A DNA stretch of 35,735 nucleotides from RGIG3009 sp045578625 (lineage in GTDB: Bacteria > Bacillota > Clostridia > Oscillospirales > Acutalibacteraceae). Below the pieces are notes generated by a model that made no database searches, was not told the DNA's origin, and saw only the letters and a list, made by a program, of their open reading frames with translations. Every line of letters starts with the position of its first letter. The stretch's first letter is position 1. The position numbers and the translations under genes were made by a program. The DNA lies in assembly GCA_045578625.1 (NCBI GenBank), contig JAZNKN010000001.1, forward strand, positions 1 through 35,735, read 5' to 3'. Positions 8,568 through 16,254 of this stretch are shown piece after piece.

Positions 8568-9446
8568 TTACTCGATGTTCTGGATCTGTTCACGGATCTT
8601 TTCGATCTCTGCCTTCATATCCACGACCACCTGTGCCAACTGCAGATCCTGCGCCTTGGAACCGATGGTGTTGGTCTCACGGTTGATCTCCTGCACCAGG
8701 AAATCCAGCTTGCGGCCGACCGGCTCGCTGCTGCACACCAACTGCTCCAACTGGTCCAGATGGCTGCGCAGACGCACCGTTTCCTCCGCGGTGGCGATCT
8801 TATCGGCAAACAGCGCCGCCTCGGTCAGCAGCCGCTGCTCGTCCACCGTCGCACTGCCGAGTAGCTCACGCATACGCTCGGTGATCTTGTCCATGTGTTC
8901 GCGCACCGTTTGCGGAGAACGCTCCTCCACGATGGCGACGCGCTCCAGCAAAAACGCGCGGCGGGACAGCACGTCGTCCCGCATACGCTCGCCCTCGCGC
9001 TCTCGCATGGCAATGAACTTTTCCAGTGCCGCGGCCGCGGTCTCGCGCACCACGTTCCAGATGGCTTCCTCGTCCGCCTCGTTCTTGCGAACGGACAGCA
9101 CGTCGGGAAAACGCGACAGCCCCATTACCGAGCAATCATCGCGCACCGACAGCGTTTCCGCCATCCCCTGCAGGGCATCGCGATACGCCTCGGCCAGCGG
9201 CAGGTTGATCTCCACGTGGCTGTCGGCGGTCTCCACCGCGTCCAGCGAAACGTATACCTCCACCTTGCCGCGCGCAATGTGCTGCTGCAAAAAGGACTTC
9301 AGCTTGTCGTCCAGAAAGCCGCAGGTGCGCGGCAAGCGGGACCCATACTCAAAAAAGCGGTGGTTGACGGACTTCAGCTCTACCGTGACGTCCCAGCCGT
9401 CCAACACCTGCTGACAACGTCCGTAACCGGTCATGCTCCGAATCAT
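8568..9446 (-). CDS. yicC: YicC/YloC-family endoribonuclease
   Basis: Protein of 292 residues with the N-terminal MIRSMTGYGR signature, the SVNHRFFE segment and the C-terminal DFLVQEINRETNTIGSKA motif that define the YicC family. E. coli YicC and B. subtilis YloC are reported to be endoribonucleases. A central coiled-coil-rich region (about 130-230) is evident. AAGGAG lies 8 bases upstream of the ATG. It heads the yicC-remA-gmk-rpoZ string; I see no good promoter in the 63 bases upstream, which instead hold a terminator-like hairpin. Confidence 0.93.
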   Translation of the reverse strand: MIRSMTGYGRCQQVLDGWDVTVELKSVNHRFFEYGSRLPRTCGFLDDKLKSFLQQHIARGKVEVYVSLDAVETADSHVEINLPLAEAYRDALQGMAETLSVRDDCSVMGLSRFPDVLSVRKNEADEEAIWNVVRETAAAALEKFIAMREREGERMRDDVLSRRAFLLERVAIVEERSPQTVREHMDKITERMRELLGSATVDEQRLLTEAALFADKIATAEETVRLRSHLDQLEQLVCSSEPVGRKLDFLVQEINRETNTIGSKAQDLQLAQVVVDMKAEIEKIREQIQNIE

Positions 9447-9470
9447 AAGTAACTCCTTGAAACAAGACGA

Positions 9471-9497
9471 CCGAAAACCCCTGCAAGGGGCTTTCGG
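9471..9497 (-). terminator. Terminator-like hairpin after the carboxyltransferase cluster
   Basis: On the minus strand downstream of the OadA-type gene an 11-bp stem (CCGAAAGCCCC against GGGGTTTTCGG, one G-U pair) closes a TTGCA loop. The following tract is only moderately U-rich (TCGTCTTGTTTC), so termination may be incomplete and yicC may partly depend on read-through. Confidence 0.65.
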
Positions 9498-9509
9498 ATA
9501 CGACTTTAA

Positions 9510-10910
9510 TTAGACGGGGTGTACCTGATCTTCCTCGTTCAGGTGCTGCCCATCGATATGATATTTCTCGTTGCGGCGCTTCTCGAAGAACTTGACAGCG
9601 ACCTGACCGAACTGGGCATAGGTCAGCACGTCCTCCTCCTGCTCGTACCACTCTTTCATCTCATCGCGCATCTTATCCAGCTCCGGCTCGATCTGGTCAG
9701 CCGGACGGCAGGTGATGGGCTGCTCGTCGCCGATGATCTTCTCGCGGAATGCAGGATCGATCGGCACCGGCGCAGAGCCGTACTCGCCACGCACCAAGCC
9801 CTTGAACTCCTTGGTGACCATCTTATAGCGTTCGCCGCCGATGACGTTGCTCACTGCCTGCGTACCGACGATCTGCGAAGAAGGCGTGACCAGCGGCGGG
9901 AAACCGGCATCCTCACGGACACGCGGCACCTCCAGCAGCACTTCCTCCAGCTGATCCTCGCGGCCGGCCTGCTTGAGCTGGCTGACCAGGTTGGACAGCA
10001 TACCGCCCGGCACCTGGTAGATCAGCGCCTTGGTATCCACTTCCAGCATCTTCGGGTTGAGCTGACCGCTGGCGAGATACTTATCACGCAGCGTGTGGAA
10101 ATACTTGCCGACCTCGTTGAGCTTAATGAGATCCAGACCGGTATCGTACTCCGAACCGGCCAGAGCGGCGACCATCGATTCGGTCGCCGGATGGGACGTA
10201 CCCATACCCAGCGGCGACAGCGCGGTGTCAATGACGTCCGCACCGGCCTCAATACCCTTCATCAGTACCATATCGGCGATACCGGCGGTGAAGTGCGAGT
10301 GAAGCTGGATCGGAATAGAGACCGCGTTCTTGATCTCCTTGACCAGTTCATACGTGGTGTACGGCACCAACAGACCGGCCATATCCTTGATACAAATGGA
10401 GTCAGCACCGGCTTCCTCCAGTTTCTTGGCATAGTTGACGTAATACTCCGTGTCATACACAGGGCCGGTGGTATACGACACTGCAACCTGCACGTGAGCG
10501 CCCTTTTCCTTCTTGGCGGCCTTGATGGAGGTCTCCAGATTGCGGATATCGTTCAGCGCATCGAAGATACGGATGATGTCGATACCGTTGGCGACCGACT
10601 TCTGCACAAAGTATTCCACCACGTCGTCCGCATAATGACGGTAACCCAGCATATTCTGGCCGCGGAACAGCATCTGCAGTTTAGTCTTTGGCATGTGCTT
10701 GCGCAGCGTGCGCAGACGCTCCCATGGATCCTCGCCGAGGAAGCGCAGGCAAGAGTCAAACGTCGCACCGCCCCAGCACTCCAGAGAATGATAGCCGATA
10801 TCGTCCAGCATCTCCAGTGCAGGCAGCATCTCTTCCGTAGTCATACGGGTAGCGATCAGCGACTGGTGCGCGTCACGCAAAATAGTTTCGGTAATCCCGA
10901 CCTTTGCCAA
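9510..10910 (-). CDS. oadA: OadA/transcarboxylase-5S-type carboxyltransferase subunit
   Basis: A TIM-barrel carboxyltransferase of 466 residues, of the family shared by oxaloacetate decarboxylase alpha, pyruvate carboxylase subunit B and the 5S subunit of transcarboxylase. These move a carboxyl group between oxaloacetate/pyruvate and carboxybiotin. Visible are ETILRDAHQSL (metal ligand Asp13), GYHSLECWGGATFD, the CIKDMAG lysine (Lys175, carboxylated in homologues) and HSH at 204-206. The biotin domain is not fused: the protein ends after the C-terminal conserved region, and a separate carrier is encoded next. The start is a rare TTG (10908-10910), fixed by the conserved MAKVGITETILRDAH and an AAAGGACT ribosome site. 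Whether it makes a decarboxylase or transcarboxylase depends on partners. Confidence 0.88.
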   Translation of the reverse strand: MAKVGITETILRDAHQSLIATRMTTEEMLPALEMLDDIGYHSLECWGGATFDSCLRFLGEDPWERLRTLRKHMPKTKLQMLFRGQNMLGYRHYADDVVEYFVQKSVANGIDIIRIFDALNDIRNLETSIKAAKKEKGAHVQVAVSYTTGPVYDTEYYVNYAKKLEEAGADSICIKDMAGLLVPYTTYELVKEIKNAVSIPIQLHSHFTAGIADMVLMKGIEAGADVIDTALSPLGMGTSHPATESMVAALAGSEYDTGLDLIKLNEVGKYFHTLRDKYLASGQLNPKMLEVDTKALIYQVPGGMLSNLVSQLKQAGREDQLEEVLLEVPRVREDAGFPPLVTPSSQIVGTQAVSNVIGGERYKMVTKEFKGLVRGEYGSAPVPIDPAFREKIIGDEQPITCRPADQIEPELDKMRDEMKEWYEQEEDVLTYAQFGQVAVKFFEKRRNEKYHIDGQHLNEEDQVHPV

Positions 10911-10943
10911 TCCAATCAGTCCTTTCGTTAACCGCTAGTATGC

Positions 10944-11354
10944 TTACTGCAGAGATACCAGCGCTTTACCGGAATCCACGCTCTCGCCCTTGGCAACGTG
11001 TACGCCGGCAACAACACCGTCGCGGGGTGCCATGATCTCGTTTTCCATTTTCATCGCTTCCAGCACCAACAGCACATCGCCGGACTTGACCGACTGACCG
11101 GCGGAGACCGCCACGCTGACGATGGTACCCGGCATGGGAGCGCTGACGACCTCAGCACCGGCAGCAGGCGCAGCCGCCGGAGCAGCAGCGGGAGCCGGAG
11201 CAGCCTCAGCCGCCGGAGCGGGAGCAGCCGCCGGAGCAGACACAGGAGCGGGAGCCGCTACGGGAGCAGGAGCAGCGACAGCAGCCGCGCCGCCGATCTC
11301 TTCCACCTGAACATCGTATGCCTTGCCGTTGACAGTGATATTAAATCTCTTCAT
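10944..11354 (-). CDS. Biotin carboxyl carrier protein with Ala/Pro linker
   Basis: A 136-residue carrier. Residues 1-22 form a short lead strand (MKRFNITVNGKAYDVQVEE) typical of decarboxylase and transcarboxylase carriers, 23-68 form a low-complexity Ala/Pro swinging arm, and 72-136 form the biotinyl domain with EAMKMEN (biotinylated Lys102). The hydrophobic PMPGTIVSV and final KALVSLQ are typical. It sits between the two carboxyltransferase genes, so it presumably shuttles carboxybiotin between them. AAAGGAAAGG lies somewhat far upstream of the ATG. A biotin carboxylase gene is not nearby, which argues for a decarboxylase or transcarboxylase rather than an ATP-driven carboxylase. Confidence 0.93.
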   Translation of the reverse strand: MKRFNITVNGKAYDVQVEEIGGAAAVAAPAPVAAPAPVSAPAAAPAPAAEAAPAPAAAPAAAPAAGAEVVSAPMPGTIVSVAVSAGQSVKSGDVLLVLEAMKMENEIMAPRDGVVAGVHVAKGESVDSGKALVSLQ

Positions 11355-11415
11355 AACTGAATCAAACCTTTCCTTTATGTTTCAGCAGTACCGCCGCCTC
11401 GGACGGTACCTGACA

Positions 11416-12684
11416 TTACAGACGAATGTTGGCGTGCTTCTTCGGCAGCTTGCTGACGCGCTTACCGGACAGCATCTCAAAGAACGCGGAAACCACCGCA
11501 CGGGTCTGATCGGGAGCGATAATATCGGTCACAGCACCCTGCTCCGCAGCGAGCTGCGCGTTGCAGCAGGTGGTGCGGTATTCCTCGGCCAGAGCGGCAC
11601 GATCCGCCTTGGGATCCTTCATCTCGGCCAGACGATCCTTCCACAGAATGTGGATCGCCGTCTCAGGCTTCAGCGCCGACACCGACGCATCCTGCCATGC
11701 CAGTACAACGTCCGCACCGGCAGCCTTGCCTGCCACGGCGATGTACACCGGACCGTAGGCCTTACCGGTCAGCAGCGTGACCTTGGCGGTGGTCGCTTCG
11801 GTATACGCCTGACACACGCGGGCAGCGCCTTTCAGGCACTCAAAGCCCTCGGCATCCACCACGGTGAGCACCGGCAGCGAGAAGCTGTCGCAGAAGCGGA
11901 CGAAGCGGGCGGCACGAGCAGCGGCACAGCAGGAGACCTGCTCACCGGCCAACGTGACGATACCGCAGACCACGCCGTTGATGCGCGCCAGAGCGGCGAC
12001 CTCATCCTTATACAGCGGGAACAGCGACTCGGCATCCGCCAGATACGCGGCAGCCTCCTTGGAGGAAGCGGGAACGGCCGCAGCCGTCTCTAACGCCTCG
12101 TACACCGGAGCAACCGACAGATTGTTAGCCGGCAGATAGCCCAGCAGCAGGCGCGCTTTGGCCAGCGCCTCGGCCGCATCGGCGGCGATCACGTCTGCCT
12201 TGGCGTTGTCGTCACCGACGTTCAGATAATAATCCGCATCCTCTGCCGCGATAACAACGTCGGCAGCGGCGGCGATCAGCGCGGAGGAACCGACACACGC
12301 GCCGGTGATGACCGCGATCTGCGGCACAACGCCGGACAGCTCATTGGCGGTCGCCATGATCTCCGCGATAGCATCCATCGCATCCAGACCCTCGCCGAGA
12401 CGCGCGCCGTCGCTGTCAAACACACCGACGACCGGCGCACCGTTCTGGGCGGCCAGATGATATACGGTCTTGATCTTTGCGGCGTGAGCCTTGCCCACAG
12501 CACCGCTGCACACGGCCTTGTCCTGTGCGAACGCGTACACTGGCGCGTCGTTCACCAGACCGTAGCCGCAGACGACGGGAACATCGTTTTCGCCGTCACG
12601 CATCAGGCGGTCAACCTCAACAAAGGTGCCCGCATCGAAGAATTGTTCCAGGCACTGACGCGCACCGGACGCTTGCTTGCTCAT
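11416..12684 (-). CDS. Divergent acyl-CoA carboxyltransferase (MmdA/PccB/12S-like)
   Basis: Crotonase-fold carboxyltransferase of 422 residues, noticeably shorter than the ~510 usual for MmdA/PccB. The two half-domains are recognisable: GVFDSDGARLGEGLDAMDAIAEIM plus IAVITGACVGSSA in the first, and ARINGVVCGIV, RAARFVRFCDSFSLPVLTVVDAEGF and TEATTAKVTLLTGKAYG in the second. The oxyanion/biotin-pocket segments differ from the usual pattern: CVGSSA (130-135) replaces CAGGA, and AEGFECLKG (278-286) replaces VPGFLPG. The ATG at 12682-12684 follows GGAGG by 8 bases; an upstream in-frame TTG overlaps that site and is rejected. First gene of the cluster. Its acyl-CoA substrate cannot be read from the sequence. 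Confidence 0.82.
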   Translation of the reverse strand: MSKQASGARQCLEQFFDAGTFVEVDRLMRDGENDVPVVCGYGLVNDAPVYAFAQDKAVCSGAVGKAHAAKIKTVYHLAAQNGAPVVGVFDSDGARLGEGLDAMDAIAEIMATANELSGVVPQIAVITGACVGSSALIAAAADVVIAAEDADYYLNVGDDNAKADVIAADAAEALAKARLLLGYLPANNLSVAPVYEALETAAAVPASSKEAAAYLADAESLFPLYKDEVAALARINGVVCGIVTLAGEQVSCCAAARAARFVRFCDSFSLPVLTVVDAEGFECLKGAARVCQAYTEATTAKVTLLTGKAYGPVYIAVAGKAAGADVVLAWQDASVSALKPETAIHILWKDRLAEMKDPKADRAALAEEYRTTCCNAQLAAEQGAVTDIIAPDQTRAVVSAFFEMLSGKRVSKLPKKHANIRL

Positions 12685-12781
12685 GCTTTTAACCTCCAAA
12701 CAGCGTACCCATCCGACCCTCAGCGAGCCGGTAACGGGAAGGAATAAAAAGCCAACCTACGCCATGATAATAGATATTAAT

Positions 12782-12811
12782 ATTATAGCGCAGAATACTA
12801 TGAAAAATCAA
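12782..12811 (-). promoter_or_regulatory. Sigma-A-type promoter of the carboxyltransferase cluster
   Basis: On the minus strand TTGATT (12806-12811) and a perfect TATAAT (12782-12787) are separated by 18 bases. Transcription would start near 12775, leaving an untranslated leader of about 90 bases before the ATG at 12684. The -35 box and the whole spacer lie inside a perfect inverted repeat (separate entry), so binding of a regulator there would block polymerase. Confidence 0.8.
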
Positions 12812-12822
12812 GTATTCTGCGC
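12788..12822. promoter_or_regulatory. Perfect 12-bp inverted repeat overlapping the promoter (putative operator)
   Basis: GCGCAGAATACT (12788-12799) and its exact reverse complement (12811-12822) flank an 11-base spacer. The repeat spans the -35 box and ends immediately at the -10 box, a classic repressor-operator position. The centre-to-centre distance of the arms is 23 bases, close to two helical turns. It could alternatively form a hairpin in RNA read from the gene upstream, but no T-run follows it, so I favour a DNA site. The cognate regulator is not encoded next to it and I do not recognise the half-site. Confidence 0.75.
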
Positions 12823-12859
12823 AATAAAAAACGAAGAATTTGTCTTTTTCCTTTTACTT

Positions 12860-13219
12860 TCAGCCACCGCAGCACGGACGATTAAAAAAATCGGGAATAA
12901 ACACCTCATAACCGCCCTCACACACGGTAAAACCCAAACCGCTCAGCAGCGAAAACCACACCGGGTCGGCACAAAACGCCGTGATCGCCATACGGTTGAC
13001 GCCGGCGTTGAGTGCGGCGCGCACCAACCACTCGGCAAACGCGTCGTCCGGCGCACGCAGGCACAGCAACTCCAGACGGTCACGCTCCACGCGGTACAGC
13101 ACGTGACCGGCCACCGCGTCATCCACCGTCAGCACCATCGCAGACAGCGGCAGGGTCTGCCCCTCGCGCTGTGCCAGTGCGGCGGTCGTTTGTTCATCGA
13201 CAGGCAGGATGGTAAACAT
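12860..13219 (-). CDS. Small GNAT-like protein, function unknown
   Basis: Protein of 119 residues whose central part resembles the core of a GNAT acetyltransferase fold: a strand with GHVLYRVERDRLELLCLRAP, a helix AEWLVRAALNAGVNRM, and a terminal WFSLLSGLGFTVCEGGYEVFI. A clear acetyl-CoA loop (Q/RxxGxG/A) is not visible, so it may be a non-catalytic or degenerate member. The C-terminus ends in CCGG. It begins one base after the pseudouridine synthase stop, so it is cotranscribed with rluB. Its sense-strand composition matches its neighbours. Confidence 0.6.
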   Translation of the reverse strand: MFTILPVDEQTTAALAQREGQTLPLSAMVLTVDDAVAGHVLYRVERDRLELLCLRAPDDAFAEWLVRAALNAGVNRMAITAFCADPVWFSLLSGLGFTVCEGGYEVFIPDFFNRPCCGG

Positions 13220-13220
13220 C

Positions 13221-14009
13221 TTATCGCCGCCCCTTTCCGTTTTTGATATACTCCGCGGCGATCTTTTTCTCCACCTTGGATGCCATCACCAAGGTGCGCA
13301 CCTCACGCGGATCGAGATGCCGCCACTTACCGGGCGCCAACATCCCCAGTTTGATGCCGCCGAACGCCACGCGCTTCAGGCGGATGACCTCTAGTTCCAA
13401 CAACTCGCACATGCGGCGGATCTGTCGGTTGCGCCCCTCGTAGATCGTGATCTCCAGCACCGCACGCGGCTGCGTGCCCGCGGTCGCCTCCTCCTGCGAG
13501 AGAAGCACCGCCTCCGCCGGCAGGGTACGGCGACCGTCCAGCATCACACCCTCCTGCAGACGGTGGATATGCTCATCCGTCACCTCGGCGCGCACCGTCA
13601 CGCGGTAGCGCTTCGGCACGTGCGCTGCCGGATGCATCATCGCATTGGAAAAATCGCCGTCGTTGGTCAGCAGCAGCAAGCCCTCCGACTCGCGATCGAG
13701 CCGCCCCACCGGATACACGCGCGTGCCGACGTCCTGTATCAGATCCGCCACACACTTGCGTCCCTTTTCATCGCTCATCGTCGTGACGTAGCCGCGGGGC
13801 TTGTGCAGCATCAGATACACCGGCGCATCCGCCGCCGCAACACGCTTGCCGTGGACGGTGATGATGTCCTTGCGATCATCCACCTTATCACCCAAGCGGA
13901 CAGGATGACCGTTGACGCGCACCGCGCCCTGCTCGATGAGTTCTTCCGCCTTTCGTCGGGACGCGACGCCCCGATCGGCCAACACTTTTTGCAATCTTAC
14001 CAATGCCAT
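13221..14009 (-). CDS. rluB: rRNA pseudouridine synthase, RluB/RsuA family
   Basis: Protein of 262 residues with an N-terminal S4 RNA-binding domain (MALVRLQKVLADRGVASRRKAEELI...GAVRVNG, about 1-60) and the RsuA-type catalytic domain. The catalytic Asp lies in GRLDRESEGLLLLTNDG, and the motif GRNRQIRRM is present. In B. subtilis RluB acts on 23S rRNA helix 89. The ATG at 14007-14009 is preferred to the upstream in-frame start because the protein then begins with the S4 domain and has AGG upstream. It begins 5 bases after the dacF-like gene. Confidence 0.92.
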   Translation of the reverse strand: MALVRLQKVLADRGVASRRKAEELIEQGAVRVNGHPVRLGDKVDDRKDIITVHGKRVAAADAPVYLMLHKPRGYVTTMSDEKGRKCVADLIQDVGTRVYPVGRLDRESEGLLLLTNDGDFSNAMMHPAAHVPKRYRVTVRAEVTDEHIHRLQEGVMLDGRRTLPAEAVLLSQEEATAGTQPRAVLEITIYEGRNRQIRRMCELLELEVIRLKRVAFGGIKLGMLAPGKWRHLDPREVRTLVMASKVEKKIAAEYIKNGKGRR

Positions 14010-14014
14010 GTTGT

Positions 14015-15145
14015 TTACCTCGTCAATGCAGCGAACAGCCGCCACAGCTGTCGCTTAAAATGTTCCGTAAAGGAGATCGCCGGCCGTTCGCGAACATCTG
14101 TCGCAGCCAGCAACGGTACCTCGGCCACGATACGATCGCCCGCGCGATACCGCAGCGTTCCCACCGTGTCACCGGCCGTTACCGAAGCCCAGACAAAGGT
14201 CGGCAGCTCCCATTCATATGTCAGTTGTTCCCGCTCACCAGTCAGCAGCACCGCCTGCGGTGCAACCGCTGTCAGCGAGAGGCTGTCCGCCGTACCACCG
14301 GCCACCGCCACACGCGGCAGCGTCGGCAAGTCCAAATGCACGGATTCCGTACACGAAAAACCGTACTCATACAGTGCCATGTGATCGTTCCAATAATCGC
14401 CGCCGTTGAGCGAGGCGACCACCAACGTCACGCCGTCCCGCGTCGCCGCAGACACCAGACATTTTCCGGATTTTTTGGTATATCCAGTCTTGAGTCCCAC
14501 GGCATCCGCATACAGCCACAGCAGTCGATTGTGATTGCTCAGCGTGACCGCACTGCCGTTGATATACACCGTAACGTTCTTGCACGCACACAGCTCGGCG
14601 AGCAACGGCTGCTCCAGCACTGCCGCACCGAGCAGCGCCATATCCCGCGCTGTCGAGTGATGCTCCCCCTCGTCCAGACCGGAGGGCGTAACGAACACCG
14701 TATTCGTCATGCCGAGCTCGGCCGCCTTGCGATTCATCTGCGCCGCAAACGCTGTCAGAGAACCGCTCGTCAGCAGAGCCAACGCGTTTGCCGCGTCGTT
14801 TCCGGAGGATAGCAGCAACCCGGCAAGCAGATCCCTCACCGTCAGCCTGTCTCCCCCGCGCAGCCCCATCGAAGAGCCTTCCACCAGCACCGCCTCGGCG
14901 GGAACGGTGACGACCGCGTCCGCCTGCAGGCGGTGCACCGCCACCAGTGCCGTCATCAGCTTGGTGGTGCTGGCCATCGGCCGCGGGGTATCCGCGTCCT
15001 TTTCATACAGAACACGCCCCGATTCCGGCTCATATAGCACCGCCGAATACGACGATAACGACTCCGGTGCCGCCTGCGCTCTCGTTGGCAGCGACATACC
15101 GCACAACAACAGCACCGACAGCACCAGCGCGATCCCTTTGCGCAC
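14015..15145 (-). CDS. dacF: D-alanyl-D-alanine carboxypeptidase (DacF/DacB type)
   Basis: Low-molecular-weight penicillin-binding protein of 376 residues that trims peptidoglycan stem peptides. A signal peptide covers about residues 1-26 (hydrophobic core ALVLSVLLLCGMSL, cleavage after AQA). The catalytic motifs are STTK (Ser59, Lys62), SGN (114-116) and KTG (219-221). A beta-rich C-terminal domain and a terminal amphipathic segment (EHFKRQLWRLFAAL) for membrane association follow. The start is GTG (15143-15145) with GGAGGG 7 bases upstream. The neighbours gerW and rluB suggest the sporulation-linked DacF/DacB version. spmA and spmB, often found between dac and rluB, are absent. Confidence 0.92.
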   Translation of the reverse strand: MRKGIALVLSVLLLCGMSLPTRAQAAPESLSSYSAVLYEPESGRVLYEKDADTPRPMASTTKLMTALVAVHRLQADAVVTVPAEAVLVEGSSMGLRGGDRLTVRDLLAGLLLSSGNDAANALALLTSGSLTAFAAQMNRKAAELGMTNTVFVTPSGLDEGEHHSTARDMALLGAAVLEQPLLAELCACKNVTVYINGSAVTLSNHNRLLWLYADAVGLKTGYTKKSGKCLVSAATRDGVTLVVASLNGGDYWNDHMALYEYGFSCTESVHLDLPTLPRVAVAGGTADSLSLTAVAPQAVLLTGEREQLTYEWELPTFVWASVTAGDTVGTLRYRAGDRIVAEVPLLAATDVRERPAISFTEHFKRQLWRLFAALTR

Positions 15146-15151
15146 ACCGAT

Positions 15152-15172
15152 CCCTCCGTTTCAGTAGGAGGG
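15152..15172 (-). promoter_or_regulatory. Hairpin that pairs with the dacF ribosome-binding site
   Basis: On the minus strand the ribosome site GGAGGG of dacF (15152-15157) is preceded by CCCTCC (15167-15172) across a 9-base loop, so the mRNA can hide its own Shine-Dalgarno sequence. The stem is six G-C-rich pairs. It may couple dacF translation to ribosome movement off the end of gerW, 19 bases upstream. Function is inferred from the pairing only. Confidence 0.5.
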
Positions 15173-15191
15173 TATGCGCCGAAAAGGGAAT

Positions 15192-15575
15192 TTATTTCTC
15201 TTCTTTCTTTTCCTTGCGCTTGGCAAAGAAGTCGCCGATCTTGTTCACCACGTCGGGAACCATGTTGACCACTTGGTTTACGGTGTCGGGAGACGCCACC
15301 ATCGGTACGACGCGCACGTTGCCGTTCGACACCACCAAGAAGGCGATCGGAATGATGTTGATACCGGCACCGCCACCGCCGCCGAACAGCTCCTGCGTAC
15401 CCTTGGTTGGCAGATCCGAGCCACCGGTAGCAAAACCGTAGGACACACGGGACACCGGGATCAGCGTAGTGCCGTCATCCAGCTTCATCGGATCGCCGAT
15501 CACCGTACTGACATCCACCATTTGACGGATCTTATCAATGGAGACCCCCATCAGATCCTGCACTTTATTTTCCAT
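15192..15575 (-). CDS. gerW: Spore germination protein GerW (YtfJ family)
   Basis: Protein of 127 residues with the full YtfJ/GerW pattern: VGDPMKLDDGTTLIPVSRVSYGFATGG, a glycine-rich loop (GGGGGAG) and AFLVVSNGNVRVVPM, followed by a Lys/Glu-rich tail (AKRKEKKEEK). In Bacillus it is a spore protein needed for germination responses. The start MENKVQDLMG at 15573-15575 lies inside the end of the DUF2953 gene (11-base overlap). Its presence supports an endospore-forming organism. Confidence 0.92.
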   Translation of the reverse strand: MENKVQDLMGVSIDKIRQMVDVSTVIGDPMKLDDGTTLIPVSRVSYGFATGGSDLPTKGTQELFGGGGGAGINIIPIAFLVVSNGNVRVVPMVASPDTVNQVVNMVPDVVNKIGDFFAKRKEKKEEK

Positions 15576-16254
15576 CGTTTGACTCCTCCTTCGCATTTTT
15601 TGAGTTATGATCGAACACGGTACCGAATTTCAGCACCGTCCACAAAGCCGCCCACAATATACGGATCGGAATGACGTGCAGCCGCACATCCGCGCTGACG
15701 CGCCCCTTCTCCCCCAGATAATCGGGAGTGACCGTCACCGCCCGCCGCCGGATGCGAAGCACCCCCTGCAGCACCGTCAGCGACGGATACAGCACCGCGC
15801 ACACCTTGCCGGTGTTCTGTGCGGTAGCCGCCGCGTCCTCCGACGCAATGATAAGCTGCAGCTGCAGTCGATCCACCGTCACGGACTTCAGCACACGTTT
15901 GAGTGCGCCGACCGCCAGCACGGCCAAGGCCTTGACCGTGCCGAGAACCGCGGACACGCCCTCGGTCTTGAACTGCTGCGCCATATCCGCCAAAAAGCCG
16001 GTCTTTTCTTTTTCTTTTTTCTTGATTTTCGCCTTGCCGTCAGGCTTGTCCTTCTTTTTCTTCGGTTGCTTCAGCTTGTCCGGCTTCTTCCTTTCCGAAG
16101 AAAACCGATACACCGGAATACCGAACATCCGAACGCAGACCGTCAGCTCCTCCTGATACTGTAAACGTACGAACACCGGCAGGATCAGCAGTAGTACAAG
16201 CAGGCCGAGCAGGGCAAGCAGGCTATACCCGATGATGCTCCACACGGTACTCAC
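15565..16254 (-). CDS. DUF2953 family membrane protein
   Basis: Protein of 229 residues: one N-terminal membrane helix (about 8-30, SLLALLGLLVLLLILPVFV), a strand-rich segment (QEELTVCVRMFGIPVYRF), a long Lys-rich charged linker (about 55-88), and a C-terminal conserved domain ending with DVRLHVIPIRILWAAL. This is the DUF2953 pattern, usually next to gerW in Firmicutes. The start is GTG, overlapping the scpB stop as GTGA. A sporulation role is inferred from neighbours only. Confidence 0.85.
   Translation of the reverse strand: MSTVWSIIGYSLLALLGLLVLLLILPVFVRLQYQEELTVCVRMFGIPVYRFSSERKKPDKLKQPKKKKDKPDGKAKIKKKEKEKTGFLADMAQQFKTEGVSAVLGTVKALAVLAVGALKRVLKSVTVDRLQLQLIIASEDAAATAQNTGKVCAVLYPSLTVLQGVLRIRRRAVTVTPDYLGEKGRVSADVRLHVIPIRILWAALWTVLKFGTVFDHNSKNAKEESNDGK

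Noticed and set aside
12685..12781. Riboswitch in the leader of the carboxyltransferase cluster
   Set aside because: The ~90-base leader shows no conserved aptamer or terminator/antiterminator; regulation is better explained by the palindromic operator upstream of the start site.
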